From Pseudooceanicola aestuarii (lineage in GTDB: Bacteria > Pseudomonadota > Alphaproteobacteria > Rhodobacterales > Rhodobacteraceae): DNA of 64,000 nt. This document shows positions 8,928 through 16,495 of this stretch, one piece after another (positions within the stretch are counted from its first letter, which is position 1; each line of letters begins with the position of its first letter). A model generated the notes under the pieces. The model had not been told where the DNA came from. It saw only the letters and a program-made list of their open reading frames with translations, and made no database searches. Where the stretch lies: contig NZ_JAAFZC010000002.1 of assembly GCF_010614805.1 (NCBI RefSeq), positions 186,001 through 250,000 of the forward strand. The letters run 5' to 3'. The position numbers and the translations under genes are program-made.

Positions 8928-10438
8928 CAGGCCACCCTTTCGTTGTTGTCTGCGCCCACGCCCATGGCCAGACGCACGATGGCGTCTTCGTTGACCTCGT
9001 CCCCCGACAGGATGCCCGCCACACGGCCCAGCCGCATGACCATCACCCGGTCCGCCAGGCCGATCACCTCCTGCATCTCCGAAGAGATGACGATGATCGC
9101 GTGGCCCTGATCCGCGAGATTGCGGAGAAACGCGTAAATCTGTTGTTTCGTGCCGATGTCGATGCCGCGTGTCGGTTCATCCACGATCAGCAGCTTCGGT
9201 TCGGATTCCATCACCTTGGCCAGCAGCAACTTCTGCTGATTGCCGCCCGACAGGTTGCCGACCTGCACGTCGCGGCGTCCGGCGCGGATGTCGAATTCCC
9301 CGATTGCCGCGTCCAGCGCGCGATCCTCGGCCGCCCGGTCGATGAAAAAGCCATAGCGTTGCAGGCTTTGCAGGGTCAGGTTGACCCGCATTCCCTTGTC
9401 CAGCAGCAGGCCGCGCAGCTTCCGGTCCTCCGTAAGGTAGCACAGCCCGTGTCGCAGGGCGTCACCGGGGCGGCGGATGGTGACGGGCTGGCCCGCGATC
9501 TCCACGGCGGTGGCGCTGGCCGGGCGCAGGCCGCACAGCCCCTCCATCGTTTCCGTCCGTCCGGCGCCGATCAGACCGGCCAGGCCCAGGATCTCCCCAC
9601 GGTGAAGATCGAAACTGATCCCTTCGGCATATCCCGGCACGTCCAGCCCCTGCACCCGCAGCATCACATCCGCGCCCACCGGCGCCGGTTTGTCAGGATA
9701 CAGGTCCGAGACGTCGCGCCCCACCATGGCGGTGGCCATCTGATCCTCGCTGATGGCATCGGCCGGCCCGTCATGGACCACCGCGCCATCGCGCATGACG
9801 GTCACGCGGTCGGCAATCGCGGCCACCTCTCCCAGCTTGTGCGAGGTAAACAGAACGGCGGTCCCGGCCTCTTTCAATTTCTGCACCTGTTCGAACAGGA
9901 TGCGCGTTTCCTCGTTCGTCAGAACGGCGGTGGGTTCGTCCATCACCAGCACCCGCGCGTTGCGCGACAGGGCCTTGGCGATTTCCACCATCTGCTTGTC
10001 CGAATTCGACAGGCGAGAGACGGGTGTATCGGGATGGGCCGTACATTTGACCCATCCCAGATATTCCCGCGTGCGCCGCCGCATCTCTGTCTTGTCCAGC
10101 AGGAACCCGCGCCGCAGCTCCCGCCCGAGGAAGATGTTCTGTTCTACCGTCAACTGTTCGGCGAGGTTGAATTCCTGATGGATCATGACGATCCCGGCGG
10201 CCTCCCCCTCCTCCAGCGCGCCAAAGGTGACCTCCTCCCCGTCCAGCAGGATGCGCCCGCCGCTGGCGACCTGATACCCGGCGAGGATCTTCATCGTGGT
10301 CGACTTGCCGGCCCCGTTCTCTCCGATCAGGGCCAGCACCTGCCCGGCGTGCAATTCGATATCCACACCGTGCAGCACCTCGATCGGGCCGAAACTCTTG
10401 CGCACATCGCGCAGGGCCAGAACGGGCGCTCCGGTCAT
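8927..10438 (-). CDS. Sugar ABC transporter ATP-binding protein (RbsA/XylG-like)
   Basis: 503 residues from the ATG at 10438, which overlaps the TGA of the preceding dehydrogenase gene (ATGA). Two ABC domains are seen. The first has Walker A GENGAGKST (about residue 37), signature RLSNSDKQMVEIAKALS and Walker B VLVMDEPTAVL. The second half has a degenerate Walker A (GLIGAGRTE), then NLSGGNQQKLLLAK and LLIVDEPTRGIDIGTK. This asymmetric pair is typical of monosaccharide importers such as RbsA, XylG and MglA. It energises uptake through the permease next to it. The frame allows a start four codons earlier, but the coupled ATG is favoured. Confidence 0.95.
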   Translation of the reverse strand: MTGAPVLALRDVRKSFGPIEVLHGVDIELHAGQVLALIGENGAGKSTTMKILAGYQVASGGRILLDGEEVTFGALEEGEAAGIVMIHQEFNLAEQLTVEQNIFLGRELRRGFLLDKTEMRRRTREYLGWVKCTAHPDTPVSRLSNSDKQMVEIAKALSRNARVLVMDEPTAVLTNEETRILFEQVQKLKEAGTAVLFTSHKLGEVAAIADRVTVMRDGAVVHDGPADAISEDQMATAMVGRDVSDLYPDKPAPVGADVMLRVQGLDVPGYAEGISFDLHRGEILGLAGLIGAGRTETMEGLCGLRPASATAVEIAGQPVTIRRPGDALRHGLCYLTEDRKLRGLLLDKGMRVNLTLQSLQRYGFFIDRAAEDRALDAAIGEFDIRAGRRDVQVGNLSGGNQQKLLLAKVMESEPKLLIVDEPTRGIDIGTKQQIYAFLRNLADQGHAIIVISSEMQEVIGLADRVMVMRLGRVAGILSGDEVNEDAIVRLAMGVGADNNERVA

Positions 10439-11577
10439 AGGGCCACCCATGCGGCGTTCTGCTGCGAAGAGGCGACGCAGGCCCGGATGAAGGCCATGCC
10501 GGCCACCCCCTCGGTGATGCCCGGCAGCACCCCCATGGCGTCGTCTCGTGCCGTGCCCGATTGCACGGCGCGGATCGCATCTGCCGCCTCGGTATAGATA
10601 TTGGCAAAGCCCTCAAGATATCCTTCGGGATGGCCGCCGGGTATGCGGCTGACGGCATTGGCGGGATCGGTGGCACCCGCACCCATGCGGCGGATCAGGC
10701 GCGGCGGTTCGCCATGCGGCGTGAACCACAGGTAATTGGGATCCTCCTGCTTCCACTCCAGACCACCCTTTTCACCGTAGATGCGCAGCTTCAGCCCGTT
10801 CTCGTTGCCCGGCGCCACTTGCGAACACCACAGCATCCCGCGCGCGCCGCCGTCGAACCGCAGCATCACATGAGCATTGTCATCCAGCGTCCGCCCGGCA
10901 CCAAAGCTGTGCAGATCGGCGGCCAGTTCGGCCCCCCGCAGGCCCGAGACGAAGCAGGCCAGGTTATAGGCATGGGTGCCGATGTCACCCACCGACCCAC
11001 CTGCGCCCGACCGGGCCGGATCCGTGCGCCATTCGGCCTGTTTCACGCCCTCGTTCTCAAGCGTGTCGGTCAGCCAGTCCTGCGGATATTCCGCCTGCAC
11101 CAGCCGGACCTGCCCGATCTCTCCGGCTGCGATCATCGCGCGGGCCTGCCGCATCATCGGGTAGCCGGTGTAATTATGGGTCAGGATGAACAATGCGTCC
11201 GAGCTGGCCACCGCCTGTTCCATCGCCTGCGCATCCTCTGCCGTGGCGGTCAGCGGCTTGTCGCAGATCACGTGAATGCCGTGGTCCAGAAACGCCTTGG
11301 CGGCGGGGTAATGCACGTGGTTGGGGGTGACGATGCTGACCGCCTCCACCCCGTCGGGGCGGGCGGCCTCTGCCGCCGCCATCTCGGCGAAATCGCCGTA
11401 GCAGCGCGCCGGATCCAGCCCCAGGGCGGCGCCGCTGGCGCGGGATTTCTCGGCAGTGGAGGACAGCGCCCCCGCCACCAGCTCATAGCGGTCGTCGATG
11501 CGGCTGGCGATGCGATGCACCCCGCCGATGAAGGCGTCGTTGCCGCCGCCGATCATGCCCAATCTGATCCTGCTCAT
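10435..11577 (-). CDS. Gfo/Idh/MocA-family NAD(P)-dependent dehydrogenase
   Basis: 380 residues. The N-terminal Rossmann segment reads LGMIGGGNDAFIGGVH, and the family nicotinamide-site motif appears as CDKPLT (about 107-112), with Asp in place of the commoner Glu of EKP. The region GGSVGDIGTHAYNLACFVSG carries the GxHxxD/N-like catalytic segment. Members oxidise or reduce sugars, inositols and their derivatives. Being sandwiched between an isomerase/epimerase and a sugar importer, it probably acts on the imported compound in the cytoplasm. Start and stop codons both overlap the neighbouring genes by 4 nt. Confidence 0.92.
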   Translation of the reverse strand: MSRIRLGMIGGGNDAFIGGVHRIASRIDDRYELVAGALSSTAEKSRASGAALGLDPARCYGDFAEMAAAEAARPDGVEAVSIVTPNHVHYPAAKAFLDHGIHVICDKPLTATAEDAQAMEQAVASSDALFILTHNYTGYPMMRQARAMIAAGEIGQVRLVQAEYPQDWLTDTLENEGVKQAEWRTDPARSGAGGSVGDIGTHAYNLACFVSGLRGAELAADLHSFGAGRTLDDNAHVMLRFDGGARGMLWCSQVAPGNENGLKLRIYGEKGGLEWKQEDPNYLWFTPHGEPPRLIRRMGAGATDPANAVSRIPGGHPEGYLEGFANIYTEAADAIRAVQSGTARDDAMGVLPGITEGVAGMAFIRACVASSQQNAAWVAL

Positions 11578-12632
11578 TGCGCGATCCCCAGCATCTTGCG
11601 GTTGGCCGCGTCATCCGCCCCGCCATCGGCGAAATCGTCAAAGGCATGGGGGGTGACGCGGATGATGTGATCCTTGACGAATTGCGCGCCTTCGCGGGCG
11701 CCGTCCTCGGGGTGTTTCAGGGCGCATTCCCATTCCACCACGGCCCAGCCGTCGAAATCATTAGCCGCCATCTTGGCAAAGATCGCCTTGAAATCGACCT
11801 GGCCATCGCCAAGCGACCGGAAGCGCCCGGCGCGGTTCACCCAGGATTGGTAGCCGCCGTAGACGCCCTGCCGACCCGTCGGGTTGAATTCTGCATCCTT
11901 GACGTGGAACATCTTGATCCGGTCCTTGTAGATGTCGATATTCTCAAGGTAATCAAGGCATTGCAGAACATAGTGACTGGGGTCATACAGCATGTTGCAA
12001 CGTGCATGCCCGTCCAGCTTGTCCAGGAACATCTCGAAGCTGATGCCATCGTGCAGATCCTCCATCGGGTGGATCTCGTAGCAGACGTCAACGCCCATTT
12101 CCTCCGCATGGTCCAGGATCGGGCGCCAACGGCGGGCCAACTCCTCGAACGCCATGTCCACCATGCCTTCGGGACGCTGCGGGAAGGGGTAGATGAAGGG
12201 CCAGGCCAGGCTGCCGGAAAAGGTCACATGCTGGTTCAGGCCCAGGTTGCGGGTGGCGGTGATCGCCTTGGTCACCTGCTCCACCGCCCAGGCGGTACGC
12301 GCCTCGGGCTTGCCCTGCACCTCGGGCGCGGCAAAGCCGTCGACCCAGGCGTCATGGGCCGGGTGAACGGCGATCAGCTGGCCCAGGATATGGGTGGACA
12401 GGTCGGTGACCTCCACGCCGTTCTCGCGGGCCTGACCGGCCCAATCCTGCGCATAGGTTTTGGAACTGGCCAGCTGGTCCAGATCCACCAGCCGGCTTTC
12501 CCAGACCGGCACCTGCACGCCCAGGTAGCCGCAATCGGCGGCCCATTTGGTGATCCCGTCCCAGCTGTCGAACGGCGCGGTATCCCCGGCGAATTGCGCC
12601 AGGAACAGGCCGGGGCCCTTGATGGTCTTCAT
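11574..12632 (-). CDS. Sugar phosphate isomerase/epimerase-like TIM-barrel protein
   Basis: 352 residues of the xylose-isomerase-like TIM-barrel superfamily. The divalent-metal ligands can be read in order: Glu in CYEIHPMED, Asp in MLYDPSHY, His in MFHVKDAEF and Glu in AVVEWECALKHP. Related proteins include IolE, tagatose epimerases and hydroxypyruvate isomerases, so the exact reaction stays open. Genes pairing this family with a Gfo/Idh/MocA dehydrogenase commonly act on inositols or rare sugars. The start overlaps the end of the lacI-type gene (ATGA) and the end overlaps the dehydrogenase, so the regulator and enzymes are made from one message. Confidence 0.9.
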   Translation of the reverse strand: MKTIKGPGLFLAQFAGDTAPFDSWDGITKWAADCGYLGVQVPVWESRLVDLDQLASSKTYAQDWAGQARENGVEVTDLSTHILGQLIAVHPAHDAWVDGFAAPEVQGKPEARTAWAVEQVTKAITATRNLGLNQHVTFSGSLAWPFIYPFPQRPEGMVDMAFEELARRWRPILDHAEEMGVDVCYEIHPMEDLHDGISFEMFLDKLDGHARCNMLYDPSHYVLQCLDYLENIDIYKDRIKMFHVKDAEFNPTGRQGVYGGYQSWVNRAGRFRSLGDGQVDFKAIFAKMAANDFDGWAVVEWECALKHPEDGAREGAQFVKDHIIRVTPHAFDDFADGGADDAANRKMLGIAQ

Positions 12633-13711
12633 GATCCTCTCCCTCTGGTCGCTTCCGCCCCGGCGGTCTCGTCCTCGGGGGGAAGGTTTTCGGCAACGTA
12701 GATGGCCGGCACGATCGGTGCCGGGGTCAGCGGTGGCAGGCGGTCGGCGAACTGGCGCAGATGCGCCAGGGCCAGGGCGATTTCCTCGTCCGGGCGCTGG
12801 TCGATGATGACATCCACCAGCCCGCGCCGCGCCGCGCGGCGGGTATGTTCGACCGCTTCGTGCAGCACCACGATCGGGCGGCGACGGCCCTGCGGCGGGT
12901 CCTCCAGCACGCGGAACAGACCGCTGTTGCCGCCCCCCACGCTGTAGATCGCGGTGATCGCGGGATCGCGGGCCAGCACGTCGATCAGCATCGGCTCCAC
13001 CAGGTCGGGCCGGTCGCGGCCCTGCAATTCGGGCGCCACGGCGATCTCGGGATACAGTTCCGCCATCGCGGCTTTCAGCCCTTCCAGCCGTTCGGCATGG
13101 TCGCGCGCGGTCAGCGCCCCGATGATCGGCAGGATGCGCCCGGCCCGGCCGCCATGGGTCAGCCCGATGACCCGTCCGGCGGTGCGCCCGGCGACTTGGT
13201 TGTCGATGCCGACATAGGCGTCACGCGCCGCATGGCCCAGGTCCGAGACCAGGGTGACCACAGCGACGCCGCTGTCACGCAGGGCCTGGCTGGCGGCGGT
13301 AACGCGGCTGTCTTCGCTGCCGACCATGACGATGCCGTCGGGCTTTTCCTCGCCCAGCCGGGCCAGGCAATCGGTCAGCGCCTCGGGGTCGAAGGCCTCC
13401 ACCGTTTCGAGGCGCAGGGCCACGCGGTCGGCGGTCAGGCGCTCCCGTTCGCGGGCAAGCAACTCGCGCACCCGGCGGAAGAAGGCGTTGGTGCCACCGG
13501 GGATGATCGCGACAAAGCGGTAAGTGCGCTGCTGCGACAGGTTGGCGGCGGCGACATTGCGCAGGTAGCCCAGCGTATCGACCGCCGCGCGCACACGGGC
13601 GGCGGATTTCTCCGCCACGCCGCCGCGGTTGTTCACCACGCGGTCGGCGGTGGCATAGCTTACCCCGGCGTGGCGTGCCACGTCGGACAGCGTCGGCATC
13701 CGCTTGTCCAT
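12629..13711 (-). CDS. LacI-family transcriptional regulator of the sugar operon
   Basis: 360 residues. The N-terminal helix-turn-helix TLSDVARHAGVSYATADRVV and hinge region are followed by a periplasmic-binding-protein-like effector domain (about 65-345) with FVAIIPGGTNAFF and VGIDNQVAGRTAGRVI. It should repress its own operon until the transported sugar or a metabolite binds. A GGGAGGAG ribosome-binding site is 4 nt before ATG 13711, which is preferred over an in-frame start seven codons earlier. Two palindromes 37 and 58 bp upstream of the start are its probable binding sites, so regulation would be autogenous and cover all six genes. Confidence 0.93.
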   Translation of the reverse strand: MDKRMPTLSDVARHAGVSYATADRVVNNRGGVAEKSAARVRAAVDTLGYLRNVAAANLSQQRTYRFVAIIPGGTNAFFRRVRELLARERERLTADRVALRLETVEAFDPEALTDCLARLGEEKPDGIVMVGSEDSRVTAASQALRDSGVAVVTLVSDLGHAARDAYVGIDNQVAGRTAGRVIGLTHGGRAGRILPIIGALTARDHAERLEGLKAAMAELYPEIAVAPELQGRDRPDLVEPMLIDVLARDPAITAIYSVGGGNSGLFRVLEDPPQGRRRPIVVLHEAVEHTRRAARRGLVDVIIDQRPDEEIALALAHLRQFADRLPPLTPAPIVPAIYVAENLPPEDETAGAEATRGRGS

Positions 13712-13747
13712 GAATCTCCTCCCGCCGAGCAACCTAGTCCGCAGTCC

Positions 13748-13763
13748 TGATAGACGTCAATCA
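13748..13763. promoter_or_regulatory. Putative LacI-family operator, copy 1
   Basis: TGATAGACGTCAATCA is a 16-bp pseudo-palindrome centred on a CpG, as expected for LacI-family operators. It differs from a perfect palindrome at one position. It lies directly upstream of the LacI-type gene and 21 bp centre to centre from a second copy. Confidence 0.75.
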
Positions 13764-13768
13764 TTTCT

Positions 13769-13784
13769 TGATCGACGTCTATCA
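13769..13784. promoter_or_regulatory. Putative LacI-family operator, copy 2
   Basis: TGATCGACGTCTATCA is the reverse complement of copy 1 with one mismatch, so the two sites form a larger inverted pair. The 21-bp centre spacing, two helical turns, puts both on the same face of the DNA. This suits cooperative binding or a tetramer. Confidence 0.75.
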
Positions 13785-13901
13785 TTTCAATCCGCCTGCC
13801 CCATACGCAAGTCCGCGCCGCGTCGATTTTCCCGAAGAACGCGCCATGCTGATCCACGCGCCGCACGGACGGATCAGCGCCCTCAGGCCGGGCGGTGTGA
13901 C

Positions 13902-15695
13902 CTATCCTTCCGGCAGGTGGGTCAGCACCAGCCGTGACCCCTGCGGCCCGGTCGCGATGGCGATTTCCGCCACCTGCGGACGGGTTTCCAGCGCCGGATC
14001 GCCACCGCCTTGCAGGTTGCGCGCCAACCGGGGAAAGGAGCTGGCCGCCACGTGCAACCGCAGCCGGTGCCCGGCCGGAACGCGATAGGCGATGTCCCGC
14101 AGCGCCACGCGGGCCGTCACCGGTCGGCCCGGCGTCAGCAGCGCGGGCACCGGCCCGTCGCGGTAGCGCAGGCGCAACGCGCCCTCCTGGATGGTGATCG
14201 ACCGGCCCTGGGCATCCACATCCGTCAGGCGCAGTACCAGGTCGGCATCGGGGGCCGTGACGCTGACGCGCAGATCGGCGTGGATCGGCCCGGCCAGGGT
14301 CAGCGGCGCGCGCAGCGGGGCGCTATCGAAAATCAGCAGATCCTCGCGCCCCTCGATCGCACGCTGGTCCAGCGGCCCGGCGCGCATTTGCGGATCGCCG
14401 GTACAACAGATGGCCCCGCCCAAGCTGGGGACCGGATCGGCAGGGTCGGCGGCAAAGCGCTGCTCCCCCCGCGTTTCGGGCGGCTGTTGGACCAACCCCC
14501 GGTGACCGAGAAACAGCACCGCCTCGCGGGTGGCGGCAGGCGGCCAGGTTTCGGCCGCGCGCCAGCGGTCGGCCCCCAGCAGGTAGTAAAGCACCGGCGG
14601 CAGATCCGGCACCGGGCCGCCCCGCAGCCTGTGCTCCATCACCGCGAGGAAAATCGCGTCCATGTCCCGGTCCTGCGCCGGATCCAGGGCCGTGTCGCCC
14701 ACGGCACCGCGCGCGAAGGGTTCGGAGGTCTCGCAATGCAGGCCCGGGCCAATGATCACCTGCCCCGGCGCGCCGGTGGCCCGCATATGCGCCGCCAGGG
14801 CCAACGTCTCCCGTGCGCCGTCATACCAATTGTCATGCAGCACGAAGGGCGTGGCAAAGCGGTCCTCGTCCGTGACATAGCCCATCCGCGCCCAGAATTG
14901 CCGATCCTCGAACCGGGTGGTGAAGGCCTCGAAATCGGTGGGATCGGGGCGCTGGCTGGCCACCGCGTCGCGCAGCGGCAGATGCGCCAGGCCCTGCGGC
15001 AGGTCCAGCGGCGGCGCGGCCATGTGTTGCCCGTCCTTGCCGCCGAATTGCGCGAACCAGCCAAAGCCGGTGGACAGGGCAAAGATCCCGCCCTCGTAGG
15101 CGCCGAAATAGCCGTGGTTGCCGCCCAGCGATCCGATCGCGCCACCCGCCCCCATGGGGATCATCGCGCGATGCGCCGGATGGCGGGCGCGGGCCAGCAT
15201 CAGCTGGCTTTCCCCCAGGGCCGAACATCCGATGGTTCCGACTTGACCGTCGGACCAGCCCTGCGCCGCGATCCAGTCCAGCGTGGCCGCGCCGTCGTCC
15301 TGGGCATGGGGCCAGGGGGCAAAGGTGCCGCCGCTGGCATGACGGCCGCGCATGTCCTGCACAGCCACCCCGTAGCCCTCCGGCAGGAACAGCCGGATCC
15401 AGCGCCGGACCTCGCCGTAGCCGCGCTTGCCATAGGGCAGCCGGATCAGGATCGTGGGCACTGGCCCTCCGCGAACGGGCAGATAGAGATCCGTGGCCAG
15501 CGGCGTGCCGTCACGGGCCGCGATCATGACCTGCTGCCGGGTGTCCAGCCCGGGCAGGTCGGCAACGAACCGGCGATGCTCCCACGCGGCCTTGCCGGTG
15601 CGGGCGATGTCTTTCAGCGCCGCGCGCTGCCACCATCCCGCCGCGCCCGCCAGCAGCATCGCACCCCCCAGCACGACCATCAACGCCCGACCCAT
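13902..15695 (-). CDS. CocE/NonD-family (S15-like) hydrolase with N-terminal membrane anchor
   Basis: 597 residues. A hydrophobic N-terminus (about 3-21) followed by Lys/Arg suggests a signal anchor or signal peptide. The alpha/beta-hydrolase part has the nucleophile segment GTIGCSALGES (Ser in GCSALG where family members have GxSYxG), a HDNWYD acidic segment and GPGLHCE for the histidine. The C-terminal ~200 residues form the jelly-roll of the X-Pro dipeptidyl-peptidase C-terminal domain (RLRLHVAASSFPRLARN). The family hydrolyses esters and acyl-peptides, for example CocE and glutaryl-7-ACA acylase. It lies between the sugar operon and the NRPS locus. A role in processing or detoxifying the NRPS product is possible but unproven. 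Confidence 0.85.
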   Translation of the reverse strand: MGRALMVVLGGAMLLAGAAGWWQRAALKDIARTGKAAWEHRRFVADLPGLDTRQQVMIAARDGTPLATDLYLPVRGGPVPTILIRLPYGKRGYGEVRRWIRLFLPEGYGVAVQDMRGRHASGGTFAPWPHAQDDGAATLDWIAAQGWSDGQVGTIGCSALGESQLMLARARHPAHRAMIPMGAGGAIGSLGGNHGYFGAYEGGIFALSTGFGWFAQFGGKDGQHMAAPPLDLPQGLAHLPLRDAVASQRPDPTDFEAFTTRFEDRQFWARMGYVTDEDRFATPFVLHDNWYDGARETLALAAHMRATGAPGQVIIGPGLHCETSEPFARGAVGDTALDPAQDRDMDAIFLAVMEHRLRGGPVPDLPPVLYYLLGADRWRAAETWPPAATREAVLFLGHRGLVQQPPETRGEQRFAADPADPVPSLGGAICCTGDPQMRAGPLDQRAIEGREDLLIFDSAPLRAPLTLAGPIHADLRVSVTAPDADLVLRLTDVDAQGRSITIQEGALRLRYRDGPVPALLTPGRPVTARVALRDIAYRVPAGHRLRLHVAASSFPRLARNLQGGGDPALETRPQVAEIAIATGPQGSRLVLTHLPEG

Positions 15696-15763
15696 GCGGC
15701 GCCTCCCCCTCTCGACCCCGGTGGGCCGTCTCGGCTAGACTTTCGCCACAGGGAAGGACAACC

Positions 15764-16495
15764 ATGCACCCCGCCATCGACCTGCACATCTGGCGCCTGA
15801 GCGATCCCGCGGCGGACGTGGCCCTGTCTGCCCATCTGGAGGCGCAGGAAATCGCCCGTGCCGCCCGCTTCGTGCGACCGCAACATGCCCGGGCCCACCG
15901 TATCGCGCGCGGCGGGCTGCGGTTGCGGCTGGCGGAATGGATGGGACAGGCGCCCGCCACCCTGCGCTTTGACATCGGCCCCAGCGGAAAGCCGGCGCTG
16001 CCGGGCGGTCCCTTCTTCAACCTGTCGCATTCGGGCGATCTTGCCTGCCTTGCCATCCATCGCGACCTGGAACTGGGCCTGGACATCGAACAGCACCGCC
16101 CCGTCGAGCGTGGCGTCGCGGAACGGGCGTTCTCCGCCACGGAACGGGCGGCGCTGGACGCCCTGCCCGCCGCGCAATGGATGGCCGGGTTCTTCAATGG
16201 CTGGACCCGCAAGGAAGCTGTGGTCAAGGCAACGGGCGCCGGGCTGTCGATGCGGCTGGAGGCCTTTGACGTGACCCTCGCCCCCGGCACCCCGGCGCGC
16301 CTGACACGAATGGACACCACAGACGGTCCGGCGCAGGCCTGGCAACTGGCGGCATTTGCCCTGGCGCCGGACATTCCCGCCGCGCTGGCCCTGCGCGCGC
16401 CCGTCCTGCCCCCTCTGCGCCTGAAGGAGGCGCCGCCCGGGCTGCTGCCGGAGCTGCCCGATCATTCCGCGACAGGCGGGCGCGGATCGGACTGA
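15764..16495 (+). CDS. 4'-phosphopantetheinyl transferase (Sfp type)
   Basis: 243 residues, the normal Sfp size. The family motifs are present: GPSGKPAL with FFNLSHSGD (about 73-92), LGLDIEQH with the magnesium-binding Asp and Glu (about 104-111), and FFNGWTRKEAVVKATGAGL (about 144-162) with the catalytic W-x-x-KEA-x-x-K. It transfers the phosphopantetheine arm of CoA to carrier-protein serines, and four such sites are encoded by the two synthase genes next to it. It is convergent with the second synthase and overlaps its 3' end by 34 bp. AAGGA precedes ATG 15764. An acyl-carrier-protein synthase of fatty acid metabolism is excluded by length and motifs. Confidence 0.95.
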   Translation: MHPAIDLHIWRLSDPAADVALSAHLEAQEIARAARFVRPQHARAHRIARGGLRLRLAEWMGQAPATLRFDIGPSGKPALPGGPFFNLSHSGDLACLAIHRDLELGLDIEQHRPVERGVAERAFSATERAALDALPAAQWMAGFFNGWTRKEAVVKATGAGLSMRLEAFDVTLAPGTPARLTRMDTTDGPAQAWQLAAFALAPDIPAALALRAPVLPPLRLKEAPPGLLPELPDHSATGGRGSD

